Shown piece by piece: positions 8,819-17,577 of a stretch of 60,389 nt of DNA. The position numbers and the translations under genes are program-made. The notes under the pieces are model-generated. The model was not told where the DNA came from. It was given only the letters and a program-made list of their open reading frames with translations, and made no database searches. Location of the stretch: the NCBI RefSeq assembly GCF_003997935.1, contig NZ_RZQL01000009.1:1-60389 (forward strand), written 5' to 3'. The first letter of the stretch is position 1. Each line of letters begins with the position of its first letter. Source of the stretch: Mesorhizobium sp. M7A.F.Ca.US.006.01.1.1. Lineage in GTDB: Bacteria > Pseudomonadota > Alphaproteobacteria > Rhizobiales > Rhizobiaceae.

Positions 8819-9469
8819 CTACTTCCAATTCCTGCGCCGCTCGAGCTCGGCCTCCGACGGCTCTCCCGTGACAAACGACCCGACCTTGACCTCGCCCGCG
8901 CGTTCGTAGGTCGCCATGATGACGCCGGTGCTGGAAGTCTGCGACTTGACAAGCTTGAAGGCGGCCGGCATCGCGCTGTCGCCGAACAGCCGCTTGCCCT
9001 TGCCCAGCAACAGCGGGAAGATCATCAATCGGATCTCGTCGATCAGCCCGTTGGCGAGCAAGGTCTGGATCAGATCGCCAGATCCCTGGATGAGCAGGTC
9101 AGGTCCATCCTCCTGCTTGAGACGGCGCAACTCCGCAACGATATCAGGCCCGAGCGATTGCGTGTTCTGCCAGGTGAGGGTGTCAGGCTGATGCGTCGCC
9201 ACATATTTGGTCGCGGGGTTGAAGGCATCCGCGATTGGATCTTTGTGATACGGCCAGTAGGCGGCGAAGATGTCGTAGGTTCTGCGGCCGAGCAGCAGGG
9301 CGAAAGGCTTGGAGAACAGTTCATCCATCGCCGCGCCCCCCGCCTCGTCGAAGTAATGGAAGGTCCAGCCGCCGAACTTGAAGCCGCCGACCGGATCCTC
9401 TTCCGGGCCGCCGGGTGCCTGCATGACGCCGTCGAGGCTGATGAATGTCGCAGCGATGATCTTTCTCAT
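8819..9469 (-). CDS. RibD C-terminal/dihydrofolate-reductase-like protein
   Basis: 216 residues from the ATG at 9469, which has an upstream ggagc. The opening MRKIIAATFISLDGVMQAPG is the signature of the YyaP/YwjB branch of the RibD_C (DHFR-like) fold. LLLGRRTYDIFAAYWPY, KYVATHQPDTLTW, LLIQGSGDLIQTLLANGLID and FPLLLGKGKRLF follow in family order. The fold binds NADPH. The enzymes of this branch are mostly uncharacterised, so only a reductase-like activity is inferred. The frame upstream to 9625 is open but not family-like. Confidence 0.9.
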   Translation of the reverse strand: MRKIIAATFISLDGVMQAPGGPEEDPVGGFKFGGWTFHYFDEAGGAAMDELFSKPFALLLGRRTYDIFAAYWPYHKDPIADAFNPATKYVATHQPDTLTWQNTQSLGPDIVAELRRLKQEDGPDLLIQGSGDLIQTLLANGLIDEIRLMIFPLLLGKGKRLFGDSAMPAAFKLVKSQTSSTGVIMATYERAGEVKVGSFVTGEPSEAELERRRNWK

Positions 9470-9578
9470 TCCAATGCTCCCGTTCTTCGATCCACGCCGT
9501 CGGCGGCCGGACTTCAGCCCAAGGACGGTCGGCGAGCCAACGGTCCGACAGGACATAAGAAATTTTGGCAAACCGCCG

Positions 9579-10436
9579 TCATTCGCGAGGTCCGGCTTCA
9601 ATATTTTCGGATGAGAACCAGACATCGCCTGATATGGCAGTGGCGGTGTCGTCCGGCGCCTTGTCCTGCGCCAGCCAGATTGAACGGCTGCGCGCGGCCT
9701 GCTCGCGGGTGGGGATCATCGCCGCGGGGTCCGCGACCGAGGCGCCAACACAGGGAATGAACCACGACCGCATGAACGGATCGCAGGTGAAGCCTTTTTG
9801 CGTGCGGGTCACCATCACCGCCAGCGGGACGCGCTCGGCCGGCCGCCAGGGAAAGATCATGCGGCCGCCTGGCCGCAGCGCCTTCAGCCATCCGGCCGGG
9901 GGCGCTACGACCCCGGCATTGACATAAATGATGTCGGATGGTGGCAACGGCGTCGTCACGGCATTGCCATGGACCACCGTCGCATTGCCATAGGCTTCGA
10001 GATTTTGTGGCGCGAGATCGGCGAGCTTCTCGTCGAGTTCGAAAGCGGTGACGGTGCCGCCGGGCGAAACCAGCCTGGCCAGCACGGCGGTGTAGTAGCC
10101 GGTGCCGGCGCCGATATGACAAACCGCCTCACCGGGCCTCGGTGCAAGCTTTCCGATCCACATGGCGTGCAGGAACGGCTCGCCATTGTTGATGCCCTTG
10201 TCGTCGTCGATCGTCACCAGAACGTTCTGATAGATATGAGCCGGGTCGGCGCTCGGCGTCGTGACCTTGCCGTTCCCGGCGATGACCGTCCACGGCCCCG
10301 GACCGAGAAACGCTTCGCGCGGAACCTCGGCGAAAGCCGCCTCCAGGCGTGGGTCGGGCGAACCGGCATTGGCGGCCATCAGCCGCGCATAGAATTTCCT
10401 GATGTCTTCGATCCGGGTCATGCTGCGGGACAACAT
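9579..10436 (-). CDS. PCMT-like SAM-dependent methyltransferase
   Basis: 285 residues (280 if the second ATG at 10421 is used; neither start has a good ribosome site). Residues about 100-120 hold the SAM loop VCHIGAGTGYYTAVLARLVS, close to the protein-L-isoaspartate methyltransferase motif. FELDEKLADLAPQNL and a later post-motif YVNAGVVAPPAGWLKALRPG fit the same family. Upstream, IYQNVLVTIDDDKGINNGEP replaces the usual substrate loop, so it may not repair isoaspartate. The gene follows mntH on the same strand. Confidence 0.85.
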   Translation of the reverse strand: MLSRSMTRIEDIRKFYARLMAANAGSPDPRLEAAFAEVPREAFLGPGPWTVIAGNGKVTTPSADPAHIYQNVLVTIDDDKGINNGEPFLHAMWIGKLAPRPGEAVCHIGAGTGYYTAVLARLVSPGGTVTAFELDEKLADLAPQNLEAYGNATVVHGNAVTTPLPPSDIIYVNAGVVAPPAGWLKALRPGGRMIFPWRPAERVPLAVMVTRTQKGFTCDPFMRSWFIPCVGASVADPAAMIPTREQAARSRSIWLAQDKAPDDTATAISGDVWFSSENIEAGPRE

Positions 10437-10506
10437 AGCGTGGATTGCCGATTTGTCGCGAGACTAGCCTCCCCGGAGGGTAGCCGATTTCCCGGCGAGG
10501 CGGGGT

Positions 10507-11871
10507 TCAACCGACCCCGAACATGGTGTCGTAGAGCAGCTTGAAATTGAGCCCCAGGATGACCGCGGCGACTACCCAGGCAAGGGCTGCGACGCCGCGC
10601 GGAATGGCGAGATTGCCCATCTTCTTCTTGTCGGAGACGAACTGCACCAGCGGGACGACCGCGAAGGGCAGCTGCATCGACAGGATGACCTGGCTGAACA
10701 CCAGCAATTGGCCGGTGCCCTTTTCGCCATAGAGCGCGGTGACGACCACCACCGGGATGATGGCGAGGCCGCGCGTCAGCAGCCGGCGCGCCCAGTTGGG
10801 AATGCGCAGGCGCAGGAAGCCCTCCATGACGATCTGGCCGGCAAGCGTTGCGGTCACCGTCGAGTTCAGGCCGGAAGCCAGCAGTGCCACCGCGAACAGG
10901 ATCGAGGCGATGCTGAGGCCGAGCAGCGGCGACAATAGCTCGAAGGCCTGGCCGATCTCTGCGACATCCTGATGGCCGGTGTTGTGGAAGGCGACCGCGG
11001 ACACGATCAGGATCGAGGCGTTGACGAATAAAGCCAGCATCAGGGCGATGGTCGAGTCCGTCGTTGCCCATTTGATGGCATCGCGCTTGCCCTTGTCGGT
11101 ACGTTCATAGGCGCGGGTCTGCACGATCGAGGAGTGCAGATAGAGATTGTGCGGCATGACGGTGGCGCCGATGATGCCGATGGCGATGTAGAGCATCGCC
11201 GGGTTGGTGACGATCTGCGATGACGGCACGAACATGGCGTGCAGGATCGAGCCGGCCGGCGGGGCGGCGACGAAGATCTGGATGGCAAAGCAGCTGAAGA
11301 TGATGATCAGCAGCGCGATGACGAAGGCTTCGAGATAGCGAAAACCCTTGTTCATCAGCAGCAGCACGAGGAAGGCGTCGAGCGCCGTCAGCATGGCGCC
11401 GCCGATCAGCGGGATGCCAAACAGGAGCTGCAGCGCGATAGCGGTGCCGATGACCTCGGCCAGATCGCAAGCGATGATGGCCAGTTCGCAGGCGATCCAC
11501 AGCACGAAGTTGACCGGCCGGGGATAGTACGCCCGGCAGGCCTGGGCGAGGTCGCGGCCGGTGGCGATGCCGAGCCGTGCCGCCAGCGCCTGCAAAAGAA
11601 TCGCCATCAGGTTGGACAGCATGATGATGAACAGCAGCGTGTAGCCGAACTGCGCGCCGCCGGCGAGGTCCGTCGCCCAGTTGCCTGGGTCCATATAGCC
11701 GACCGAGACCATGTAACCTGGACCCATGAAGGCGAACAGGCGACGGAACCAGACGCCCGAGTTCGGCACGGCGATGGAGGAATTGACTTCGCGCAGGCTG
11801 GGCTGCTCGTCCTCGTCGGGCCTGGCGAACCGCCATGAGGAACGGGAGGCTGTGGCTTCGGCTTCAGACAT
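10507..11871 (-). CDS. mntH: NRAMP-family manganese/divalent-metal transporter
   Basis: 454 residues with eleven or so membrane segments. [12 protein letters not shown] carries the DPGN motif of helix 1 and [18 protein letters not shown] the MPH motif of helix 6. Those residues form the Mn2+/Fe2+ site in NRAMP proteins. The family imports Mn2+ with protons across the inner membrane. The divergent neighbour at 12107 is an MntR-type repressor, which makes manganese the likely substrate. A 40-residue hydrophilic N-terminus precedes the transporter core. The ATG at 11871 is followed by [14 protein letters not shown]. Confidence 0.95.
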   Translation of the reverse strand: MSEAEATASRSSWRFARPDEDEQPSLREVNSSIAVPNSGVWFRRLFAFMGPGYMVSVGYMDPGNWATDLAGGAQFGYTLLFIIMLSNLMAILLQALAARLGIATGRDLAQACRAYYPRPVNFVLWIACELAIIACDLAEVIGTAIALQLLFGIPLIGGAMLTALDAFLVLLLMNKGFRYLEAFVIALLIIIFSCFAIQIFVAAPPAGSILHAMFVPSSQIVTNPAMLYIAIGIIGATVMPHNLYLHSSIVQTRAYERTDKGKRDAIKWATTDSTIALMLALFVNASILIVSAVAFHNTGHQDVAEIGQAFELLSPLLGLSIASILFAVALLASGLNSTVTATLAGQIVMEGFLRLRIPNWARRLLTRGLAIIPVVVVTALYGEKGTGQLLVFSQVILSMQLPFAVVPLVQFVSDKKKMGNLAIPRGVAALAWVVAAVILGLNFKLLYDTMFGVG

Positions 11872-12106
11872 GAAGGAGGGCTTTCCGCGAGACTGGACAA
11901 TGTTGCCTTAAGCTATGCCATGGCTCAACATTATGCAATATGCTATAGTTCATTGTCGTTGCTTTTTATGCGGCTGGCGGTCGTCGGGTGAAACGGCAAT
12001 CGGAAGCCCCGGTTGCACCTGTCGCGGAATGCAAATAAACGGCCTGAAGAATCAGAGCCCGTGCTATGAAAGCATGGATGGCAAATAGTCCTGAGAGGAG
12101 CGCGTA
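11872..12106. promoter_or_regulatory. mntH/mntR divergent promoter region
   Basis: The 235-bp gap has an AT-rich core at about 11910-11965 (ccatggctcaacattatgca, followed by atatgctatag) with repeated tatgc words. Promoters for both genes and an MntR binding site are expected there. I cannot define a convincing MntR box by eye. Confidence 0.4.
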
Positions 12107-12559
12107 TTGGCGCTGAAGAACAGACCAGTCCCCCGCGAGCCGCTGCTCGACGCCGAAATTCATTCGGAGGGCTTCCGGCAGCAGCGCGAAGCGCGCCGCA
12201 GTGCGTTGGTCGAGGATTATGTCGAGCTGATCGCCGACCTGATCGAAGACGGCAACGAAGCGCGCCAGGTCGACATCGCCGCACGGCTTGGCGTCGCCCA
12301 GCCGACAGTGGCCAAGATGCTGACCAGGTTGTGCGCCGACGGCCTGGTGTCGCGAAAGCCCTATCGCGGCGTGTTCCTGACCGAAGCCGGGCGCAAAGTC
12401 GCGGAGGAAAGCCGCATCCGCCACCAAACGGTGGAAGCTTTCTTGCGCTCGCTCGGCGTTAGTGCGGAGACAGCGCGCATCGACGCCGAGGGCATCGAGC
12501 ACCATGTCAGCGCCGAGACGCTGGAAGCCTTCCGAAAAGCAATGACGGCGGCGCGCTGA
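12107..12559 (+). CDS. mntR: Manganese-responsive DtxR/MntR-family repressor
   Basis: 150 residues. The start is the TTG at 12107, chosen because gagaggag lies six bases upstream and no ATG fits. The protein has a DtxR-type winged helix ([20 protein letters not shown], then [20 protein letters not shown], then [10 protein letters not shown]) followed by the dimerisation/metal domain ([20 protein letters not shown], then [15 protein letters not shown]). EGIEHHVS holds the conserved Glu/His metal ligands. It lacks the SH3 extension of DtxR, as MntR does. It would repress mntH when manganese is plentiful. Confidence 0.92.
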   Translation: MALKNRPVPREPLLDAEIHSEGFRQQREARRSALVEDYVELIADLIEDGNEARQVDIAARLGVAQPTVAKMLTRLCADGLVSRKPYRGVFLTEAGRKVAEESRIRHQTVEAFLRSLGVSAETARIDAEGIEHHVSAETLEAFRKAMTAAR

Positions 12560-12653
12560 GCCGCATTGCCTGATTTCCCCAGCCGCCGGAACCGCCGCAC
12601 GCTACGCACGTTGCTTCTGGCATCCGCGCAAGTCGCGCGGCAAGGAGGAAGCG

Positions 12654-12842
12654 ATGGGCGTTGAACAGGCACCGCCCACCAAGGGCAAGCAGGCGGCCGA
12701 GGGACTGAAGCAGGCGGCGGCAAGGGATGAGCGCAAGACCGAGGCCGAGACCGGCCATCCGCTGAAAAAGGGCGCGGCGCGTTTCGAGGAACGGTCGAAA
12801 AGTTCCGACGGCAAGAGCGCCGGCGCCAAGCAGAAAGATTAG
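12654..12842 (+). CDS. Small hydrophilic protein, unknown function
   Basis: 62 residues, rich in Lys, Glu, Ala and Gly with no hydrophobic core (for example KGKQAAEGLKQAAARDERKT). The start is decided by a near-perfect aaggagg six bases before the ATG. It is similar in style, though not clearly in sequence, to the small proteins at 19631, 22132 and 22421. An intrinsically disordered stress or desiccation protein is possible. No family is recognised. Confidence 0.65.
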   Translation: MGVEQAPPTKGKQAAEGLKQAAARDERKTEAETGHPLKKGAARFEERSKSSDGKSAGAKQKD

Positions 12843-12924
12843 ACTTCTGTCAGGCCGACGTCAGCGGTTCTGAGCGAAAGCCGTCTGCCGGGGCATGTGG
12901 CGGCGCTTTCAGCAAACCGTTCTC

Positions 12925-15024
12925 TCACTCACGGACATCCTGCACCCAACTGCGCGGATGGCCGTCGACGCGGAACTGGAAGATGAAATAGGGCGGAATG
13001 CAGGTGCCTTTGCCGGGCTTGGCTTGCGCCAGATCGTCATAGCCTGCGGTGCAGATATAGTCCTCGCGGCAGGGATGTGCCTTGTCGCAGGCGCGCAGGC
13101 CGGCGGTCTTGGTGAATTCCTTCGTGCAGAATTTGTGGTCCTTGCCCGACGCGATGCAGTCGTTGAAGCCGGTCTTGGCCAGGCGCCCGCACGTCGCTTC
13201 GTCGGGAAGCTTGTCGCAACTCGCCTTGCGCAGCATGCCGCCGGGAAAACCGCCGGTCTTCTGTTCGGGGTTGTCGTAACGCTGGCGCGCCGCGCCATAG
13301 CCGGCGAGTTTGACCAGCGGCTTCTTGTCCCGCGCCGGATCGATGGCGCAGGTCTTGGCGGTGGCCGGCGACAGGCGGCAATACTGGTCGTTGCCCCAGC
13401 TCGACATCTTGATCTCGCCGAACTCGACGGGGTCGCCGACCGCCGTGCCGGCCTCGCTGACGCAGGTGCCGAAGCCCGGATGGATGGCGCTTTCATGGAC
13501 GCCGGCGCAGCGCAGGCCCGCACCGCAGCTCCAGTCCTTGAAGCTCAAATCATCGCCGCGATAGCAGATCGAGCCCCAGCCATTGTAGAGGTCGGTGCCT
13601 TTCAGCGCCTCGGCGTATCTGGCGTCGGGACGGGCGGCGAAGCCTCTGGCGAAATCCGGATGGCCGCCGGCGGCGAATTGCTCGACGATGGCACGGCGGC
13701 GCGGCAGGTCGGCGAAGAAGACGGCCGAGCCCGGCACGAAGACGGCGTTGCGGCGCGGCTCGCTGGCCGGATCGGCGCCGGTGTAATGAAAGCCGGCAAT
13801 GCCATGCGTCTGGTGGCAGCCGGTGCAGCTCATCTCGTTGAGCCGCAAGTCGAAGCCGGCCACCGACTTGATGGTCGAGAGCGTGTTGCCTTTGGCGACA
13901 TAGTCCTTCAGCGCCTTGTCGATGTCGGCGTCGTCGACCAGCCCGTAGGCGATGTTGTTCTGCGACCGGCTGAGGCCGCCGGGTGCGACGGAGACGGCGC
14001 TTTTGGCCAGGAATTTTTCGTCGATCACCAGCCGGCCATGGTCGAGGTCGTAGATGTTGCGGTCGGTGAGCAGCCATTTGGCGAAGGACGGCTTGTCGGC
14101 CAGCACGATGGCGCGGTCGATCTGGTTTTCCATCTTCGCTTCATAGAAGCTGGACGCAGCCGGATCCCATTTGAAGATCTTCAGGAGATATTCGGCATGG
14201 CCGCCGAAATCGCGCCGCGTCGAGGCCGACAGCCTGAGCACCTGCATGTTGAGTTCGAGCCGCATGATCTGCGACGAATTGAGCATGGCGCCCGAGAGCG
14301 GCCCCTCGTCGGAGCGCAGCCAGGCGGCAAGCTGGTCGGGTGGCAGGTCTTTCTTTCCGGCTGCCAGCCAGCGCTGGGCAACCTCGGCGCAGGACACGTC
14401 GGTGGCGCTTGGCAGGTCCTTCGAGGCGCGGGCCTGCGCCTGCCTGGGTTTGGCGTTGAACACCAGGCTCATGGTCAGCGGCAGCCGCGAGGAAATGCGC
14501 TGGCCAGCCTTTCCCTTCACCGGCTTTTCAGCAATCGAATAGTGGAAGCGGTAGATCAGCCGGATCTCGCCGCATTCGGTGTGGCCGAGATAGCCGCGGT
14601 CCATGCGGTTGACGACGCCGGTCAGGTCGAGCGTCGAGCCGTCGTCGTCGATGTATTTCGGGTTGAATTTCTGGCTGGTGTCCTTCGACTTCGCCATATC
14701 AGCGACATAGGGGTCCGGACTGGTCTTCGCTTCGTCGGCGATCTGCTGCTTGACCGTGTCGCGCACGGTGGCCAAAGCCGGCACTGAAAACAGGCCCCGA
14801 TTGTCGACCTCGCGGGTGACGCCGAGTGCAGGTCCAAGCAAGCGGCTGATCGACAGTCCGCCGCGCTCCAATGCCTGCAAAGTGGCGGGATCGGTGACGG
14901 CAACGCTGGAATCGAGCGTGGCGGCACGGGCGGACCCGATGCCGAAACAAGTCAATGCCGTCAGCAACAGCAGGAATTGGCCGATCGTCCGCAAGCGCCC
15001 CTCGCTTCCCAGAGAAACGGACAT
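12925..15024 (-). CDS. Large secreted protein with one CXXCH haem-type motif
   Basis: 699 residues from the ATG at 15024 (the open frame runs further to 16038 but only through the neighbouring gene's antisense). Residues 1-34 are a signal peptide ending ARAA. The only cytochrome-type site is C400-T-G-C403-H404 in MSCTGCHQTHGIAGFHYTG. Many other cysteines cluster after residue 480 (ICYRGDD, WSCGAGLRCAGVH, FGTCVSEAG, CDKLPDEATCGRL), suggesting disulfide-rich periplasmic modules. I do not recognise a named family. A periplasmic electron-transfer or oxidase role is possible. The upstream metallopeptidase is divergent. Confidence 0.85.
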   Translation of the reverse strand: MSVSLGSEGRLRTIGQFLLLLTALTCFGIGSARAATLDSSVAVTDPATLQALERGGLSISRLLGPALGVTREVDNRGLFSVPALATVRDTVKQQIADEAKTSPDPYVADMAKSKDTSQKFNPKYIDDDGSTLDLTGVVNRMDRGYLGHTECGEIRLIYRFHYSIAEKPVKGKAGQRISSRLPLTMSLVFNAKPRQAQARASKDLPSATDVSCAEVAQRWLAAGKKDLPPDQLAAWLRSDEGPLSGAMLNSSQIMRLELNMQVLRLSASTRRDFGGHAEYLLKIFKWDPAASSFYEAKMENQIDRAIVLADKPSFAKWLLTDRNIYDLDHGRLVIDEKFLAKSAVSVAPGGLSRSQNNIAYGLVDDADIDKALKDYVAKGNTLSTIKSVAGFDLRLNEMSCTGCHQTHGIAGFHYTGADPASEPRRNAVFVPGSAVFFADLPRRRAIVEQFAAGGHPDFARGFAARPDARYAEALKGTDLYNGWGSICYRGDDLSFKDWSCGAGLRCAGVHESAIHPGFGTCVSEAGTAVGDPVEFGEIKMSSWGNDQYCRLSPATAKTCAIDPARDKKPLVKLAGYGAARQRYDNPEQKTGGFPGGMLRKASCDKLPDEATCGRLAKTGFNDCIASGKDHKFCTKEFTKTAGLRACDKAHPCREDYICTAGYDDLAQAKPGKGTCIPPYFIFQFRVDGHPRSWVQDVRE

Positions 15025-15210
15025 TAACGGTCTTCGATAGTCTCGGCCATGGGGACGATTGCAACGCCGAGCCGCTCGCCGCAACGAACTTGGCCGCAAG
15101 GCGACCGTGTGGCCAAAAAGGCCATCGAAAAATGCTGTGACTTGGCGCAACCATTGGGATAATTGTTTGTTGCCCGGAACAACGGGGAAGTTGCTGCACG
15201 AGGAGTTGCC

Positions 15211-16128
15211 ATGCTCTGGAAGGGCCGTCGTCAGAGTGACAATATCGAGGACGACCGCAGCGACAGCGGCGGTGGCGGACTCGGCGGCGGCGGTGGCCAG
15301 TTCCGCATTCCGATCGGCGGCCGCACCGGTGGCGGCGGCAGCATCTTCCTCGTCATCCTTGTGGTGTTGGCCGGATGGTATTTCGGCTTCGATCCTTCGA
15401 CGATCCTGGGTGGCGGCGACGGCGGCCTGCTGCCGGGCGGCGGCCAGATCACCGACAACAGCGGCCAGGACAACGGTGCCACACCGGCCAATGACGAGAT
15501 GAAGCAGTTCGTGGCGACCGTGCTGGCCGAGACCGAGGACACTTGGACCGGCATCTTCAAGTCGCAGGGGCTGACCTACGAGGATCCGAAGCTGGTGCTG
15601 TTTTCCGGCCAGGTCCGTTCGGCCTGCGGCTTTGCCTCCGCGGCGGCCGGACCGTTCTATTGTCCCGGCGACCACAAGGTCTATCTCGACATGACCTTCT
15701 TCCAGCAGCTCGATCAGCAGTTCGGCGCTTCGGGCGAATTCGCGCGGGCCTATGTGATCGCGCATGAGGTTGGCCACCATGTGCAGAACCTGACCGGCAT
15801 CATGTCCAAGTTCAACCAGATGCGGCAAAGCATGGGTGAGGCCGAGGCCAACCAGATGTCGGTGCGCATCGAACTCCAGGCAGACTGCTTCGCCGGTGTG
15901 TGGGCGCACTACACCGCGCAGAAAGGCATATTGGAGCAGGGCGATATCGAGAGCGCACTGAATGCTGCCAAGCAGATCGGCGACGACACGCTGCAGAAGA
16001 AGACGCAAGGCTATGTCGTGCCGGAAAGCTTCAACCACGGCACCTCGCAGCAGCGGCAGACCTGGCTGGCGCGCGGCTACAAGAGCGGCAAGCTGTCGGA
16101 TTGCAACACGCTGAGTGGGCCGATTTGA
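15211..16128 (+). CDS. YpfJ-type neutral zinc metallopeptidase
   Basis: 305 residues from the ATG at 15211, preceded by aggag. The start MLWKGRRQSDNIEDDRSDSG and the glycine-rich cytoplasmic tail, one membrane segment near residues 45-60, and the C-terminal peptidase domain are the standard layout of the zinc_peptidase (YpfJ) family. HEVGHH at residues 185-190 provides the HEXXH zinc site, and EANQMSVRIELQADCFAGVW gives the downstream third ligand region. The protein is anchored in the inner membrane with the catalytic domain in the periplasm. Physiological substrates are unknown. Confidence 0.95.
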   Translation: MLWKGRRQSDNIEDDRSDSGGGGLGGGGGQFRIPIGGRTGGGGSIFLVILVVLAGWYFGFDPSTILGGGDGGLLPGGGQITDNSGQDNGATPANDEMKQFVATVLAETEDTWTGIFKSQGLTYEDPKLVLFSGQVRSACGFASAAAGPFYCPGDHKVYLDMTFFQQLDQQFGASGEFARAYVIAHEVGHHVQNLTGIMSKFNQMRQSMGEAEANQMSVRIELQADCFAGVWAHYTAQKGILEQGDIESALNAAKQIGDDTLQKKTQGYVVPESFNHGTSQQRQTWLARGYKSGKLSDCNTLSGPI

Positions 16129-16148
16129 TAGCCGCTTCCGGGCACTGA

Positions 16149-16172
16149 CCTGACGGCCTAGCCGCCGTCAGG
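16149..16172. terminator. Hairpin after metallopeptidase gene
   Basis: Arms CCTGACGGC (16149-16157) and GCCGTCAGG (16164-16172) with a 6-base loop, 20 bp after the stop codon. There is no T run on the plus strand, so it may be a processing or stability hairpin rather than an intrinsic terminator. Confidence 0.45.
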
Positions 16173-16208
16173 GGCTGTCAGGATGAACGCATCGGGATTG
16201 TTCCCTTA

Positions 16209-16237
16209 TTGTTCCTTGCTGCGGGCTCGCCTATAAG
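16209..16237 (+). promoter_or_regulatory. Candidate sigma-70 promoter for Tet-type MFS gene
   Basis: TTGTTC (16209-16214) and TATAAG (16232-16237) with exactly 17 bp between them, 47 bp before the start codon at 16284. Confidence 0.5.
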
Positions 16238-16283
16238 GTGCGTCCGCCTGCGCCCCAGGGCGAGCAGAGGAGCTTGACCCAGC

Positions 16284-17555
16284 ATGATCGACCCCAAAAC
16301 CGCCAGACGGGGCCTTGCGCTCGTCTTCACCACGCTGCTGCTCGACATTATCGGCTTCGGCATGATCATGCCGGTGCTGCCGGCCTATCTCCGGGAATTG
16401 ACCGGGGTCAGTATCAGCGGTGCGGCGATCGAAGGCGGTTGGCTGTTCTTCGTCTATGCGGCGATGCAGTTCGTCTTCGCACCGATCATGGGTGGCTTGA
16501 GCGACCGGTTCGGACGGCGGCCGATCCTGCTCGCCTCGGTGCTGACCTTCTCCATCGACAATCTGATCTGCGCCGTCGCCTGGTCCTACCCGATGCTGTT
16601 CATCGGGCGCGTGCTGGCCGGCATTTCGGGCGCCAGCTATTCGACGACGTCAGCCTTCATCGCGGATATCTCGAACGATGACAACCGGGCGAAGAATTTC
16701 GGCCTGCTCGGCATCGCATTTGGCGTCGGCTTCGTCATCGGGCCGGTCCTGGGCGGGCTGCTCGGCACGTTCGGGCCGCGCGTGCCGTTCTATTTCGCCG
16801 CCGGACTTGCCTTCGTGAACTTCCTCATCGCGCTGTTTTTCCTGCCGGAAACGCTCGATGACAAGCATCGCCGCCGCTTCGAGTGGAAACGCGCCAACCC
16901 TGTCGGCACGCTCCTGCAGATGCGCCAATACCAAGGCATCGGCTGGATCGGGCTCACCTTCTTCCTGATGACGCTCGGGCACATGATGTATCCGGCGGTG
17001 TGGTCATTCGTCTCCAGCTACCGCTATGGCTGGAGCGAGCAGCAGATCGGCTTCTCGCTCGGCGCCTTCGGCCTGTGCGGCGCGATCGTCATGGCGACGG
17101 TGCTGCCGCGTGTGATCCCGAGGCTTGGCGAATGGAAGACGGCGGTCATCGGCCTGACCTTCACGGCAGCCAGCGCCTTCGGCTACGCCTTCGCGTCGCA
17201 AGGCTGGATGGTCTATGCGGTGATCGTCGTCGGCTGCCTGGAAGCGCTGGCCGACCCGCCGCTGAGGAGCCTCGCCGCCGCCAAGGTGCCGCCTTCGGCG
17301 CAGGGCGAGTTGCAGGGGGCGATGACCTCGATCTTCTCGATCACCTCGATCATCACGCCGCTGCTCTACACGGCGATCTTTTCCTGGTTCACCGGGCCAA
17401 GCGCGCCGGTGACCTTCGGCGGCGCACCCTATCTGCTCGGCGCGTGCTTCTTGACGCTGGCGGTCATTGTCTTTGTCACCAAGGTGGCGAGGCCCGTGGC
17501 GCGCACGAACGTCGCCACCGGCGTTGCCGGGGAGAAGATGCCGGCAGGCAGATGA
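16284..17555 (+). CDS. MFS efflux transporter, TCR/Tet type
   Basis: 423 residues, twelve membrane segments. The N-terminal LDIIGFGMIMPVLPAYLREL and motif A GGLSDRFGRRPILLAS are those of the tetracycline-antiporter (TetA class) group of DHA1. Motif C-like GVGFVIGPVLGGLLGTFGP is in segment five. Chromosomal relatives are common in rhizobia and often do not confer tetracycline resistance, so the substrate is open. No TetR gene is adjacent. The gene ends 22 bp from the convergent carA stop. Confidence 0.92.
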   Translation: MIDPKTARRGLALVFTTLLLDIIGFGMIMPVLPAYLRELTGVSISGAAIEGGWLFFVYAAMQFVFAPIMGGLSDRFGRRPILLASVLTFSIDNLICAVAWSYPMLFIGRVLAGISGASYSTTSAFIADISNDDNRAKNFGLLGIAFGVGFVIGPVLGGLLGTFGPRVPFYFAAGLAFVNFLIALFFLPETLDDKHRRRFEWKRANPVGTLLQMRQYQGIGWIGLTFFLMTLGHMMYPAVWSFVSSYRYGWSEQQIGFSLGAFGLCGAIVMATVLPRVIPRLGEWKTAVIGLTFTAASAFGYAFASQGWMVYAVIVVGCLEALADPPLRSLAAAKVPPSAQGELQGAMTSIFSITSIITPLLYTAIFSWFTGPSAPVTFGGAPYLLGACFLTLAVIVFVTKVARPVARTNVATGVAGEKMPAGR

Positions 17556-17577
17556 GCCGTAGCGCCAACGGAGCGCG

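Noticed and set aside
12895..14787. Long plus-strand open frame of 630 codons
   Set aside because: It is the antisense shadow of the secreted CXXCH gene, has no family features or signal, and its composition is typical of high-GC shadows.
15025..16038. Upstream extension of the secreted CXXCH gene to over 1,000 residues
   Set aside because: The extension is antisense to the metallopeptidase gene, and the signal peptide begins at 15024.
16284..17555. Calling the Tet-type pump a tetracycline-resistance gene
   Set aside because: Family resemblance alone does not show the substrate; there is no adjacent TetR gene or mobile element.
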